Origin: DASZHJ01 sp035263705 | GTDB taxonomy: Bacteria > Pseudomonadota > Alphaproteobacteria > ATCC43930 > CGMCC-115725 | DNA length: 32,047 nt | Direction of reading: 5' to 3' | NCBI GenBank assembly: GCA_035263705.1 | Contig: DATFRA010000104.1 | Location: forward strand, 1 to 32,047 | Shown here: positions 24,007 through 31,655 of the stretch, piece by piece | Layout: each line of letters opens with the position of its first letter | Numbering within the stretch: position 1 is the first letter of the stretch | Translations under genes and position numbers: made by a program | The notes under the pieces: model-generated | Told to the model about the DNA's origin: nothing | The model's database searches: none | The model's input: the letters and a program-made list of their open reading frames with translations, nothing else

Positions 24007-25263
24007 TTAACTCACCGCGGGACTCTTGCTCGCGGTCGTGTTGCGCGTGAGCTGCTCTTGCATCGCCTTCACTTCCTGGCGCGCGATCGAGCGGAGGTGC
24101 ACCTCGTCGGGACCGTCGGCGAGCTGCAGGATGCGGCCTTGGGTCCAGATGTCCGCGAGCGGCGTGTCCTGCGTCAGGCCCTTGGCGCCGAAGGTCTGCA
24201 TGGCGCGGTTGGCGATGGTGACGAGCATGCGCGGCACCGCGACCTTGATCAGCGCCACTTCCTTGCGCGCAGCCTTGTTGCCGGCCTTGTCCATGAGCCA
24301 CGCGGCTTTGAGCACCAGGAGGCGTGCCTGCTCGATCTCGATGCGCGAGAGCGCGATCCAGTCCTGCACCGCGCCGTGCTCGTGCAGCAGCCGGCCGAAG
24401 GTCTTGCGCTGGAGCGAGCGCTGCACCATCAGCTCCAGCGAGACCTCGGCGGCGCCGATCGAGCGCATGCAATGATGGATGCGGCCGGGCCCGAGGCGCG
24501 CCTGCGCCAGCGCGAAGCCGCCGCCTTCCTCGCCGAGGAGGTTGTCGACGGGCACTCGGACGTTCTCGAACAGGATCTCGCAGTGGCCCTCGGGCGCCTG
24601 GTGGTGCATGACCGGCGGGTTGCGCACCACGCGCACGCCGGACGCCTCCCTGGGTACCAGCACCATGCTCTGCCGCCGATGCGTCTCCGGCCGGTCGGGG
24701 CTGGTCTGGCCCATCACGATCAGGATCTTGCAGCGGGGATCGCCGCCGTTAGTGATGAACCACTTGCGGCCGTTGATCACCCACTCGTTGCCCTCACGCT
24801 TGATCGAGGTGCGGATGTTTGTGGCGTCGGAAGAGGCGACCTCGGGCTCGGTCATGGCAAAGGCGGAGCGGATCCGGCCTTCGAGGAGCGGGCGCAGCCA
24901 CTGCGCCTTCTGTGCCGGCGTTGCCGCCAAGTGCAGCAGCTCCATGTTGCCGGTGTCGGGCGCGCTGCAGTTGAAGACCTCGGAGGACCAGTGGATGCGA
25001 CCCATGATCTCGGCGCAGGGGGCGTAGTCGAGGTTCGACATCTGCGTGCCGGGCTCGTCGGGCTTGAGGCCCGGCAGGAACAGGTTCCAAAGCCCCTTGG
25101 CGCGCGCCTTCGCCTTGAGGTCCTCCAGAAACGGCGGCGGGAAGACATGCTGGTGCTCGACGATGTGCGTGTAGTCGGCATCGCGCGGCGCCACATGCTC
25201 GGCGATGAAGGCGTTGATCTCGGCCTGAGTGCGGTTCGATTTCTCGGAGAATTCGAAATCCAT
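24007..25263 (-). CDS. Acyl-CoA dehydrogenase, ACAD10/11-like
   Basis: This FAD-dependent acyl-CoA dehydrogenase has 418 residues, beginning MDFEFSEKS. Flavin-contact motifs are 'FAMTEPEVASSDATNIRT' and 'WVINGRKWFITNGGDPRC'. The C-terminal helical domain has 'RKTFGRLLHEHGAVQDWIA' and ends with 'LADGPDEVHLRSIARQE'. In that motif the Asp of ADG aligns with the usual catalytic Glu of YEGT-type enzymes, as in ACAD10/11-like members (alignment by eye). The ATG at 25263 has GGGGA upstream; an open frame to 25335 adds a leader without family similarity. It stands apart from beta-oxidation genes. Acyl chain preference is unknown. Confidence 0.9.
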   Translation of the reverse strand: MDFEFSEKSNRTQAEINAFIAEHVAPRDADYTHIVEHQHVFPPPFLEDLKAKARAKGLWNLFLPGLKPDEPGTQMSNLDYAPCAEIMGRIHWSSEVFNCSAPDTGNMELLHLAATPAQKAQWLRPLLEGRIRSAFAMTEPEVASSDATNIRTSIKREGNEWVINGRKWFITNGGDPRCKILIVMGQTSPDRPETHRRQSMVLVPREASGVRVVRNPPVMHHQAPEGHCEILFENVRVPVDNLLGEEGGGFALAQARLGPGRIHHCMRSIGAAEVSLELMVQRSLQRKTFGRLLHEHGAVQDWIALSRIEIEQARLLVLKAAWLMDKAGNKAARKEVALIKVAVPRMLVTIANRAMQTFGAKGLTQDTPLADIWTQGRILQLADGPDEVHLRSIARQEVKAMQEQLTRNTTASKSPAVS

Positions 25264-25651
25264 GGATGGTCCCCGTGTGAGCGCAGGACCACACCATGCG
25301 ATAGCACCGCGCCGCTGTCCACGACACCTAGTCACGTGAATCTGAAATTCATCGCATAAAAGCCCATTCAGTTTGCCAGCAGAAGCGCTCGACGGACGAC
25401 CCTCCCCGCGTTGTGCGAGCGAGATTCTATAGGCGACGAACTTCGGTTCCAGGTGACGAGGTCATGAACTCATAAACGTGGTCCGAACTTCCGGTGTTGG
25501 CGGTGAAGCGGACAATGGCGCGGACGCCCAATTCGTCGCAGTTTCACCCCTTCCGGACTAGGCGAGATCCGTGCCCTTGGCCGGCGACCCCTCGATGTAC
25601 TGATCGCTGAGCTTGGGCTAGCCTCTACCCACTGGGCAGAGGGCAACCCCG
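25264..25651. other. 388-bp divergent intergenic region, no gene seen
   Basis: This gap lies between the acyl-CoA dehydrogenase (minus) and the cyclase (plus) genes. It is lower in GC than the genes to its left, with patches such as GAATCTGAAATTCATCGCAT. A small inverted repeat (TGAAT, five bases, ATTCA) and a -10-like TAGAAT on the minus strand are visible, but no -35 pairs with it. I see no RNA gene. It marks the boundary between the housekeeping block and the accessory right end. Confidence 0.6.
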
Positions 25652-27550
25652 GTGCCGCGCGAGCGCGTTGAACGTAAGCTGGCAGCGATCCTGGCCGCTG
25701 ATGTGGCCGGCTATAGTCGGCTCATGGGCGCCGACGAAGAAGGTACGCTCGCGCGCCTCAAGGCTCACCGCCGCGAGCTAATCGACCCTAAAATCAATGA
25801 ACATCGCGGCCGGATCGTGAAGACGACCGGCGATGGCATCCTGATCGAGTTCCCTAGCGCCGTCGAGGCGGTTCGCTGCGCGATCGAAGTGCAGCGCGGC
25901 ATGGTAACTCGCAATGCCGGCGTTCCGCCGGACAAACAGCTTCAGTTTCGCGTGGGTATTAACCTGGGCGACATTATTGTGGAGGGAAAGGACATCTACG
26001 GCGACGGCGTCAATGTAGCGGCGCGATTGGAGGCGCTCGCCGAGCCCGGCGGCATCTGCGTATCGCGCGGAGTGCGCGATCCGATCCGGGATAAGCTGCC
26101 ATTCGAGTTCTCTGACCTTGGCGAGCGGACCGTCAAGAACATCACTCGCCCGATAGAGGTGTTCGGACTCGCCGCAAAGGATGTCGCCGCGCTGCCCGAG
26201 ATGACGTCGGCGCCGTGGGTGTCGCCGCCCCACCGGCTTGGGGTGGTAATGGTCGTCGTCTCGCTTGTAGTCATTGCCACAGCCGCGGCATGGTGGTGGC
26301 ACGATCGAAAAAGCGACAGTGCGCCGTCGGTGGCCGCCTCGGCGCAAATGGCTCATCCTGAGGCGAGACCGCTCTCAGAGCGTCCTACAATTGCGATCTT
26401 GCCTTTCGTCACTCTCAGCGCCGCAGCCTCGGATGACTATGTTGGTGACGGGCTGACCGAAGACATCATTGCCGCACTCGGGCGTTTCTCGGACCTCTCG
26501 GTGCTCGCCCGCAATGCTGTGTTTCCCTACAAGGGCAAAAGTCTTCGACCCGCCGATATCGGTCGCGAGCTCGGTGCCCGCTACCTCGTTGAGGGCACGA
26601 TCCGACGAACCCCCGAGCGCATTCGCGTATCGGTCCAGCTAACCGACGCTGCAAAGGGTACTTTGCTGTGGTCCACGCAGTACGACGTCGAGCCGAAGGA
26701 CGTCTTCTCGGTTCAAGACGACATTACCCGCCGGATCACCGGCGCCCTCGCCGTCAGCTTGACTAGGCTGGAGCAGGCGCGGGCCGCGGCCAAGCCTCCG
26801 AGCAGCCTAGAAGCCTACGACCTCGTTCTTCGGGGCCGCGAGCTGACGGGGCGCCAATCGCGTTCAGCCAACGCTCAGGCGCGCGACCTTTTCCAACGCG
26901 CCATCGACCTCGATCCGGCCTATGCCGCCGCCTACGTGGGCCTGGGCTTCGTCAATCGGTACTCGGTGATCCATGGCTGGACCGCAGATCCGGTTGAGGC
27001 TTTGCAACGGGCTGAGAGCCTCGCCACAAAGGCGATTAGCCTAGACGACTCGAACGCGGGTGCTCACGCGCTCCTCGGCGCGGTATACCTTCAATTCGGC
27101 CAACATGAGCGCGCGATCAACGAGCTTCAGCGCGCGCTCGACCTCAATCCGAGCGACGCGGACACTTACGGCCGACTCGGCAGTGCTCTGCTCTTCACGG
27201 GGCAGATAGAGGAAAGCATTAAGGCTAACGAGACCGCGCTGCACTTCGATCCGAATCCGGACATCGACTATCTCTGGAACCTCGGCACTGCATATTTTCT
27301 CGCCGACCGGAGCGCGGACGCCGCGCGCACGCTCGAGTGGCTCCTCGCGCGTAATCCGAACCACACTTTCGGCCAAGTAATGATTGCAGCGGTCTACGCC
27401 CAGGCCGGTCGGCAAGAAGACGCGGACCGCGCCGCGGCCGCCGTGCGCCGCCTCAATCCCTTCTTCGACCGTAGCAATTTCGGATCGCTCTTTCGCAATC
27501 CAGAGTATCAGGCGAAGATCGCCGCGGCACTGGGGAAAGCGGGTCTTTGA
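25652..27550 (+). CDS. Class III adenylate cyclase with membrane segment, TolB-like domain and TPRs
   Basis: This 632-residue protein reads as a cytoplasmic cyclase domain (residues about 8-175), a membrane helix (about 196-215), a TolB-like domain (about 244-375) and TPRs (about 400-605). All six canonical catalytic residues are present. The metal-binding Asp residues are Asp17 (ADVAGYS) and Asp61 (TTGDG). The adenine-specifying pair is Lys57 and Asp114 (DIYG), and the transition-state residues are Asn121 and Arg125 (VNVAAR). This predicts an active ATP cyclase making cAMP, with an extracytoplasmic sensing part (inference). The start is GTG at 25652, with AGAGGG upstream. The architecture is common in rhizobia-like bacteria. 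It is transcribed alone and convergent with the YHS gene (15-bp gap). Confidence 0.9.
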   Translation: MPRERVERKLAAILAADVAGYSRLMGADEEGTLARLKAHRRELIDPKINEHRGRIVKTTGDGILIEFPSAVEAVRCAIEVQRGMVTRNAGVPPDKQLQFRVGINLGDIIVEGKDIYGDGVNVAARLEALAEPGGICVSRGVRDPIRDKLPFEFSDLGERTVKNITRPIEVFGLAAKDVAALPEMTSAPWVSPPHRLGVVMVVVSLVVIATAAAWWWHDRKSDSAPSVAASAQMAHPEARPLSERPTIAILPFVTLSAAASDDYVGDGLTEDIIAALGRFSDLSVLARNAVFPYKGKSLRPADIGRELGARYLVEGTIRRTPERIRVSVQLTDAAKGTLLWSTQYDVEPKDVFSVQDDITRRITGALAVSLTRLEQARAAAKPPSSLEAYDLVLRGRELTGRQSRSANAQARDLFQRAIDLDPAYAAAYVGLGFVNRYSVIHGWTADPVEALQRAESLATKAISLDDSNAGAHALLGAVYLQFGQHERAINELQRALDLNPSDADTYGRLGSALLFTGQIEESIKANETALHFDPNPDIDYLWNLGTAYFLADRSADAARTLEWLLARNPNHTFGQVMIAAVYAQAGRQEDADRAAAAVRRLNPFFDRSNFGSLFRNPEYQAKIAAALGKAGL

Positions 27551-27565
27551 CGAGCGCAGTCTGGC

Positions 27566-28033
27566 CTATGGGCTGTTGCGGACCGTCGGCCAGTTGGCAT
27601 CCGCCTTCTCCACGATCGCGGCAGAATCCTGCGCGAACATCGGCATGCCTTTCTTCGTGTGGAAGACGAAGAGTTTGCCATCGGAAATGGCCCATGCCTC
27701 GGGGTCGGCATGGAGTTTGCTGCCCATCGAGACGCCGATCGCGCAGTAGCCGGAATATTGGGGGGCATAGTGCTCGGGATCGGCAGCGAACATCGCGCGG
27801 TGGTCGGCGCCGGTGAAGTAGTAGACCGCATCGTCGAAAACGAACGCGAAGTCTTGCGATCCCTTAATCGGGCGGCCGTCGGTGAAATAAGCCACAGGAT
27901 CGTAGCCGTCGAGCGCGATCCGCGTCTCGTTGTTTGGAGATGCAGCCTTGGCCGCGGGCAACGCGCCACGTAACGCGTACCAAGCTACGACCATTGACCC
28001 CCACAGGACAAGGCGACGGGACGGTTGCTTCAT
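27566..28033 (-). CDS. Exported YHS-domain protein
   Basis: This 155-residue protein has a signal peptide of about 30 residues containing SRRLVL, which resembles a twin-arginine (Tat) motif, so it may be exported folded. The mature part has the YHS domain: 'ALDGYDPVAYFTDGRPIKGS', then 'YYFTGADHRAMFAADPEHYA' and 'PQYSGYCAIGVSMG' with Cys97. YHS domains often bind or sense metals such as copper, but here only one Cys is present. GGAGGAG lies just before the ATG at 28033, a strong ribosome-binding site. It is convergent with the cyclase gene. A periplasmic metal- or cofactor-related role is inference. Confidence 0.85.
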   Translation of the reverse strand: MKQPSRRLVLWGSMVVAWYALRGALPAAKAASPNNETRIALDGYDPVAYFTDGRPIKGSQDFAFVFDDAVYYFTGADHRAMFAADPEHYAPQYSGYCAIGVSMGSKLHADPEAWAISDGKLFVFHTKKGMPMFAQDSAAIVEKADANWPTVRNSP

Positions 28034-28611
28034 CGCTCTCCTCCACTCGCGGATCGCTGCCAGCGGGCCTTTCGGTCCCCGCCATGCTGAACCGAAGTGC
28101 GTGCAAACCCCGACATACTAGACCCGTTGCGTCACTCGATCCATGGTGATTGCTCGGCCTCCAGGAACCTTCTGCAATCACGAAGAATCAACAGAACGCG
28201 GGCACCTTGAATCCCCGCTGATGAGAGATTGCGAACATCTAAGTTCGTAAAGTTGGTTACGCTCGTCCCCTCGATCTGCACCCTGGTTGCGTGCGCCGGT
28301 CGGGCTCCGCAGCCCGAGGTCCGGAAGTGGCACCAAGCCGAAGTCGCAGAGAGCCGCACGAATTCCCGCTATGGAAAGCAAAGCGGACGTGGCGTTGAAC
28401 GTCGCCGATACCCGCTGTTGACCCTAAGCCGTCCTCAACTCATCTGCTTCACGCCGCATGTTCCTCGGTGACGCGTCGGACCGGCCACTAGCTAGACACG
28501 ATGAGATAGGCGAATTCGGACATCCGATGGAGGTGCGAATTGATCCAGGCCAAAGGGCGAACTCTCCGGGGGCAACTGAACGGACTGTCGAATGAGGCGA
28601 TCCGTATCCAG
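28034..28611. other. 578-bp region with no confident gene
   Basis: This gap lies between the YHS gene and the beta-helix membrane protein gene. Apart from the doubtful lipoprotein-like frame at 28229, I see no gene, RNA or repeat. The other open frames overlapping its right edge are antisense to the beta-helix gene. It may hold remnants of a decayed gene. Confidence 0.5.
28229..28471 (+). CDS. Possible small lipoprotein or gene remnant
   Basis: An 80-codon frame opens with TTG and reads like a lipoprotein signal: 'RTSKFVKLVTLVPSICTLVA' followed by Cys22 (lipobox LVAC), then 'AGRAPQPEVRKWHQAEVAES'. After about residue 52 the sequence becomes Arg-rich and unlike a natural tail. The ribosome-binding site is poor: GAGAGA directly abuts the TTG. 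It may be a real short lipoprotein, a gene broken by a frameshift, or chance. Confidence 0.3.
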   Translation: MRTSKFVKLVTLVPSICTLVACAGRAPQPEVRKWHQAEVAESRTNSRYGKQSGRGVERRRYPLLTLSRPQLICFTPHVPR

Positions 28612-30510
28612 CTATCTGGTAAGGCCAGCCAGTCCCGCCCCCAAAAAGCCCGTGAGAGCGATGCCGACGAGGCCATGAACGTGGAAGTACACTTCTTGCC
28701 AGCCAAATGGAAAATCGCGGGTCTGGCCGCGAAAGCGTACGACGGGAAGGAGCATCTCGAAGCTGTAGACGAGGAGTCGTCGCACGTCATGCTTGGGCGC
28801 ACCGGGTCTCGTCCATTGAACGGCAGCACCGATCGCAACCAAGGCAGCGAACCAAAAGAACGTCAACCACACCCGATAACCATAGCCAATGACGAGCTTT
28901 AGTGCCGTTTGCCAAACATAAGCGCTGCCGGACGACACCTCTAATCGCTCCCGTTCTCTGCTGGCGTAGAGCACTTCATCGGCAACATCTGGCCGTCCCT
29001 GCCCACGCAATACGGCAGCCACTTGCTCATAAGGCTGCGGAGAGTATTGCCTTTGCTTAGCGAGCCAATGCTCAAACCAATCGGCCGAACGATTCGCCAT
29101 CGGGGCCGCTGCAGCCTTATCGAACCCCCCAAGGTTGCGATACTTGAACCCGGTCAGGTCGAGGATGGCAGGCCAGCAGGTCTCCACATCGGCGTCCTGG
29201 AGCGCATCGGCGCTGGCGTTGCGCAGAATGAGTGTCGAGTTGTCGTCCCAATGAATCGACTTGCTCGTGGCCGTGCCGAGCCCGAGCTGCGCAGCAATCT
29301 CCGTTCCTGTCAGATTCACCTCTCCGTGAAAACGCCCGTTGCCGAGTTCCAGGCCGCCGATCTTGCCGAAGAGGAGGTTGATCGGCCCCATGAACTCGGC
29401 GCCGTTCCAAAGAAAGACCGGTCCGTCGACGCGGAGCGATTCCATGCTCAGGCCTCCGCCGACCTTTGACCCATCAAGACTGATCTGACCGCTGATGTGA
29501 GCTCCGTTGAGTCTTATGTCTGCGAAGGAGGCACCGTTTTTCATCAGCAGATTCCCCTCGCCGCGCAGTCTTTCCATCGTGAGGGGGCCGGTGATTCTCG
29601 ATCCGCCGAGGTCTATCTGCTCCCCGACCTGAGCGCCCAAGAGATCGACCGCGGCAAATTCAGCCTGCTGATTCCAGTCACGCCCGGTCGTCGGGTCTCG
29701 GCCGTGTCGTGAGTACATATAAAGGTTTCTGCTCACCCTGATACCCGCCATACCGAGCTTTCCGGTGACCTTCGATCCGCTGAGATCCACGTCACCATCG
29801 ACATGGGCGCCCGTAAGGACGATCTCTGCAAACTCGGCCTGCTCGCGCATGAACAAGCCCTTGTGGACTCGAAGCGCGTCCATGTTGAGGGTGCCGAGAA
29901 CCTTCGAGCCGACCAGTCTGATCTGCTCGCCGACTTCTCCAGTGATCAGATTGATGCTGTCGAAGACGGCACCCTCGGTCATCGAGAGGGTGTCGTCGAT
30001 GCGAATACCTCCCATATTCAGCATACCGGCAACTCTGGATCCGTCGAAAGCGATCCTATGTGTCGTTCTGAGCTCCGCAAGATTCGCACCTCTCTCCAGC
30101 AGGCTCCTGTTCAATAGAAGTGGGTGCCTTAGCTCTGCCCCTGCTAGGTCGATCGTCTCGACAAAGCGCGCGCCGACGATGCGAACACCCTGGCGGGGCA
30201 GTGCTACGCGGTACTTATCATTGAGCAGGATCGTCTCGAGGAAGACCGGAGTCAGGATCCGGCTCTCCGGCAATGCCGGTAACTTTCTGGGGTCGAGGTC
30301 GCCACCATAGCCGGCCTCTTTATTGAAATCCGCCGGTTGACCGATGCAAACACGCTCCCAGACAAATTTCTCCTGCTTGGACCAACGTTCGTCGGCGGGC
30401 ACTGCGCACCCTCTTTCAGTGGGGACTGCTTGTGCGATCGCTTCGCTGCGAGCGCTAAGCGGCATCGCCATAACCGCCAACAGAATGGCAGCAGACCATC
30501 TTCGCATCAT
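28612..30510 (-). CDS. Membrane protein with five 44-residue beta-helix (pentapeptide-like) repeats
   Basis: This 632-residue protein has a signal peptide ('MMRRWSAAILLAVMAMPLSA') and a Cys-containing N-terminal region ('WSKQEKFVWERVCIGQPADF'). Five tandem repeats start near residues 157, 201, 245, 303 and 347, each with the pattern GS(K/R)(V/I)xGxLxM, later (A/V)xFxxI, then GAxVxGxIxL. It continues with an alpha-helical segment ('YSPQPYEQVAAVLRGQGRPD') and two membrane helices near residues 546-567 and 610-630. The repeats should stack as a right-handed beta-helix outside the cytoplasm, anchored by the C-terminal helices. The ATG at 30510 follows AGGGGG; the longer frame to 30672 would bury the signal. 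Function unknown; proteins of this layout are often annotated only as pentapeptide-repeat or membrane-associated proteins. Confidence 0.82.
   Translation of the reverse strand: MMRRWSAAILLAVMAMPLSARSEAIAQAVPTERGCAVPADERWSKQEKFVWERVCIGQPADFNKEAGYGGDLDPRKLPALPESRILTPVFLETILLNDKYRVALPRQGVRIVGARFVETIDLAGAELRHPLLLNRSLLERGANLAELRTTHRIAFDGSRVAGMLNMGGIRIDDTLSMTEGAVFDSINLITGEVGEQIRLVGSKVLGTLNMDALRVHKGLFMREQAEFAEIVLTGAHVDGDVDLSGSKVTGKLGMAGIRVSRNLYMYSRHGRDPTTGRDWNQQAEFAAVDLLGAQVGEQIDLGGSRITGPLTMERLRGEGNLLMKNGASFADIRLNGAHISGQISLDGSKVGGGLSMESLRVDGPVFLWNGAEFMGPINLLFGKIGGLELGNGRFHGEVNLTGTEIAAQLGLGTATSKSIHWDDNSTLILRNASADALQDADVETCWPAILDLTGFKYRNLGGFDKAAAAPMANRSADWFEHWLAKQRQYSPQPYEQVAAVLRGQGRPDVADEVLYASRERERLEVSSGSAYVWQTALKLVIGYGYRVWLTFFWFAALVAIGAAVQWTRPGAPKHDVRRLLVYSFEMLLPVVRFRGQTRDFPFGWQEVYFHVHGLVGIALTGFLGAGLAGLTR
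29341..30042 (-). repeat. Coding repeats: five 44-residue units
   Basis: These bases encode residues 157-390 of the beta-helix protein. Units 1, 2, 4 and 5 are exactly 44 residues long; unit 3 is 58 because of a 14-residue polar insertion around residues 266-280 (SRHGRDPTTGRDWN). Conserved positions are GS at 1-2, L8, M10, and a G-A or G-x pair near 34-35. Each unit looks like two successive coils of about 22 residues. Confidence 0.8.
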
Positions 30511-30676
30511 GAAAAGGCCCCCTGTGCGCGCGGCTGACATCACGTCCGACCCGTGTACAGCTTTGCGTTGACCTGACGCTCCGCAGTGATCGCGATTGCG
30601 CCCCATTGATCGAGGCCGATTCTCTCCGGATGGCGACACGCGGCGAATGACGGCGAGTGCGTCGATCGTCAAACGA

Positions 30677-31483
30677 TCACGGCGACGGCGGCCCGGCCGG
30701 ATTGAGCATCCTCGAAAAGCGGCACTCGTTGGGCTCCACCCAAACCCCCTTGAGCCCCTTGCACGTGTAAGGGTCGCGAACGTTGGCCGCGACCCAGTAG
30801 TCGCCCATCATTTTGATTTCGGCGCGGGCGCCAGGCTGCTGCGCCAACTGATTGCGAATGGCGGTAGCCTCCTGCTCGATCACGCCCTTGAGGCTCGGAT
30901 CCAGTTGCAGGGCCTTCTGAAAATCGGCGTTCGCATGCTGCTCGTCGCCCATTTCGACGTACGCCCAGCCACGCCCGGCATAGGCGCGCGCGAAGTTTGG
31001 CTTCAGCTCGATCGCGCGCGTGTAGGCATGTACGGAGCGCTGAGCATTCGAGTGGTCGTTGACCCACCACATGTCACCGACTTCGAAATTGAGCGCGCCA
31101 TAAAAGAGCCATGCCGTGAAATCGCTCGAATTGAGCTGTATCGCGCGCTCCAGATCCTTTGCCGCCAGATCCTGCCAGTAGCTCCAATAGAGGTCTCTCG
31201 TCTCCGCGAATTGCAAATAGAGCTGGCCACGCGCATCGAGTGCCTCGACATCGTCTGGATTCTTGTTCAGCCGGTCGGTCAGTTGGGTCAGCTGCTGGAC
31301 CTGCTGCGGGCTCTTGTTCCGGAGCATCTGCTCCGTTGACGGGGTGGTTTTAAGCCAACCGCCGAGCCATGAGCCGGAACTCTGGCCTCGGGCCACTCCC
31401 GGCCCGATGACACCGCCCGCAAGAAGTACGCACAGCACAGGAAGAACCCGCGCTATCCCCATGCGCCCAAAGCTCGCCCACAT
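30677..31483 (-). CDS. Exported TPR-containing protein with a C-terminal cysteine pair
   Basis: This 268-residue protein starts at the ATG at 31483, after AAGGGGG, with a signal peptide of about 34 residues ('GIARVLPVLCVLLAGGVIGP', ending ARG or later). TPR-like helices cover residues about 60-215, for example 'DDVEALDARGQLYLQFAE', 'AWLFYGALNFEVGD' and 'PNFARAYAGRGWAYVEMGDE'. The last 50 residues form a separate small piece with Cys241 and Cys254 ('DPYTCKGLKGVWVEPNECRF'), which could form a disulfide in the periplasm. It is the upstream neighbour of the beta-helix gene on the same strand (166-bp gap) and is divergent from the secreted protein at 31656. Function unknown. Confidence 0.82.
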   Translation of the reverse strand: MWASFGRMGIARVLPVLCVLLAGGVIGPGVARGQSSGSWLGGWLKTTPSTEQMLRNKSPQQVQQLTQLTDRLNKNPDDVEALDARGQLYLQFAETRDLYWSYWQDLAAKDLERAIQLNSSDFTAWLFYGALNFEVGDMWWVNDHSNAQRSVHAYTRAIELKPNFARAYAGRGWAYVEMGDEQHANADFQKALQLDPSLKGVIEQEATAIRNQLAQQPGARAEIKMMGDYWVAANVRDPYTCKGLKGVWVEPNECRFSRMLNPAGPPSP

Positions 31484-31593
31484 ATTGGCCCCCTTGTGCG
31501 CGGACGCCCCGACGGGCACAGCCCGCAAGGCAAAATTTAGCACAAAAGCGCGCAGTTCGGGCGTATCATCTGCTGGCCTCTGGCAGCAGACGG

Positions 31594-31611
31594 CTCGCAT
31601 TTCAATGCGAG
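31594..31611. promoter_or_regulatory. Perfect palindrome, candidate operator
   Basis: CTCGCATT and AATGCGAG form a perfect inverted repeat of 8-bp arms with a 2-base spacer. It sits in the intergenic region between the divergent TPR gene (start 31483) and secreted-protein gene (start 31656). A second, weaker hairpin (CTGCTG and CAGCAG, 6 bp) precedes it at about 31570-31589. The placement suits a dimeric regulator binding site controlling one or both genes. Confidence 0.5.
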
Positions 31612-31655
31612 AGGGGCCGGCATTCGATAGGTCGGAAATCGAAGCGGGGGGGGAC

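Noticed and set aside
25264..25651. Possible small RNA or riboswitch in the divergent gap
   Set aside because: Only a 5-bp inverted repeat was found, with no stable multi-stem structure or terminator that I could recognise.
28540..28902. 120-codon plus-strand frame that looks fairly protein-like
   Set aside because: Most of it is antisense to the 3' end of the beta-helix membrane protein gene, whose C-terminal membrane helices are convincing in the other strand. The ribosome-binding site GGAGG is not well spaced for it.
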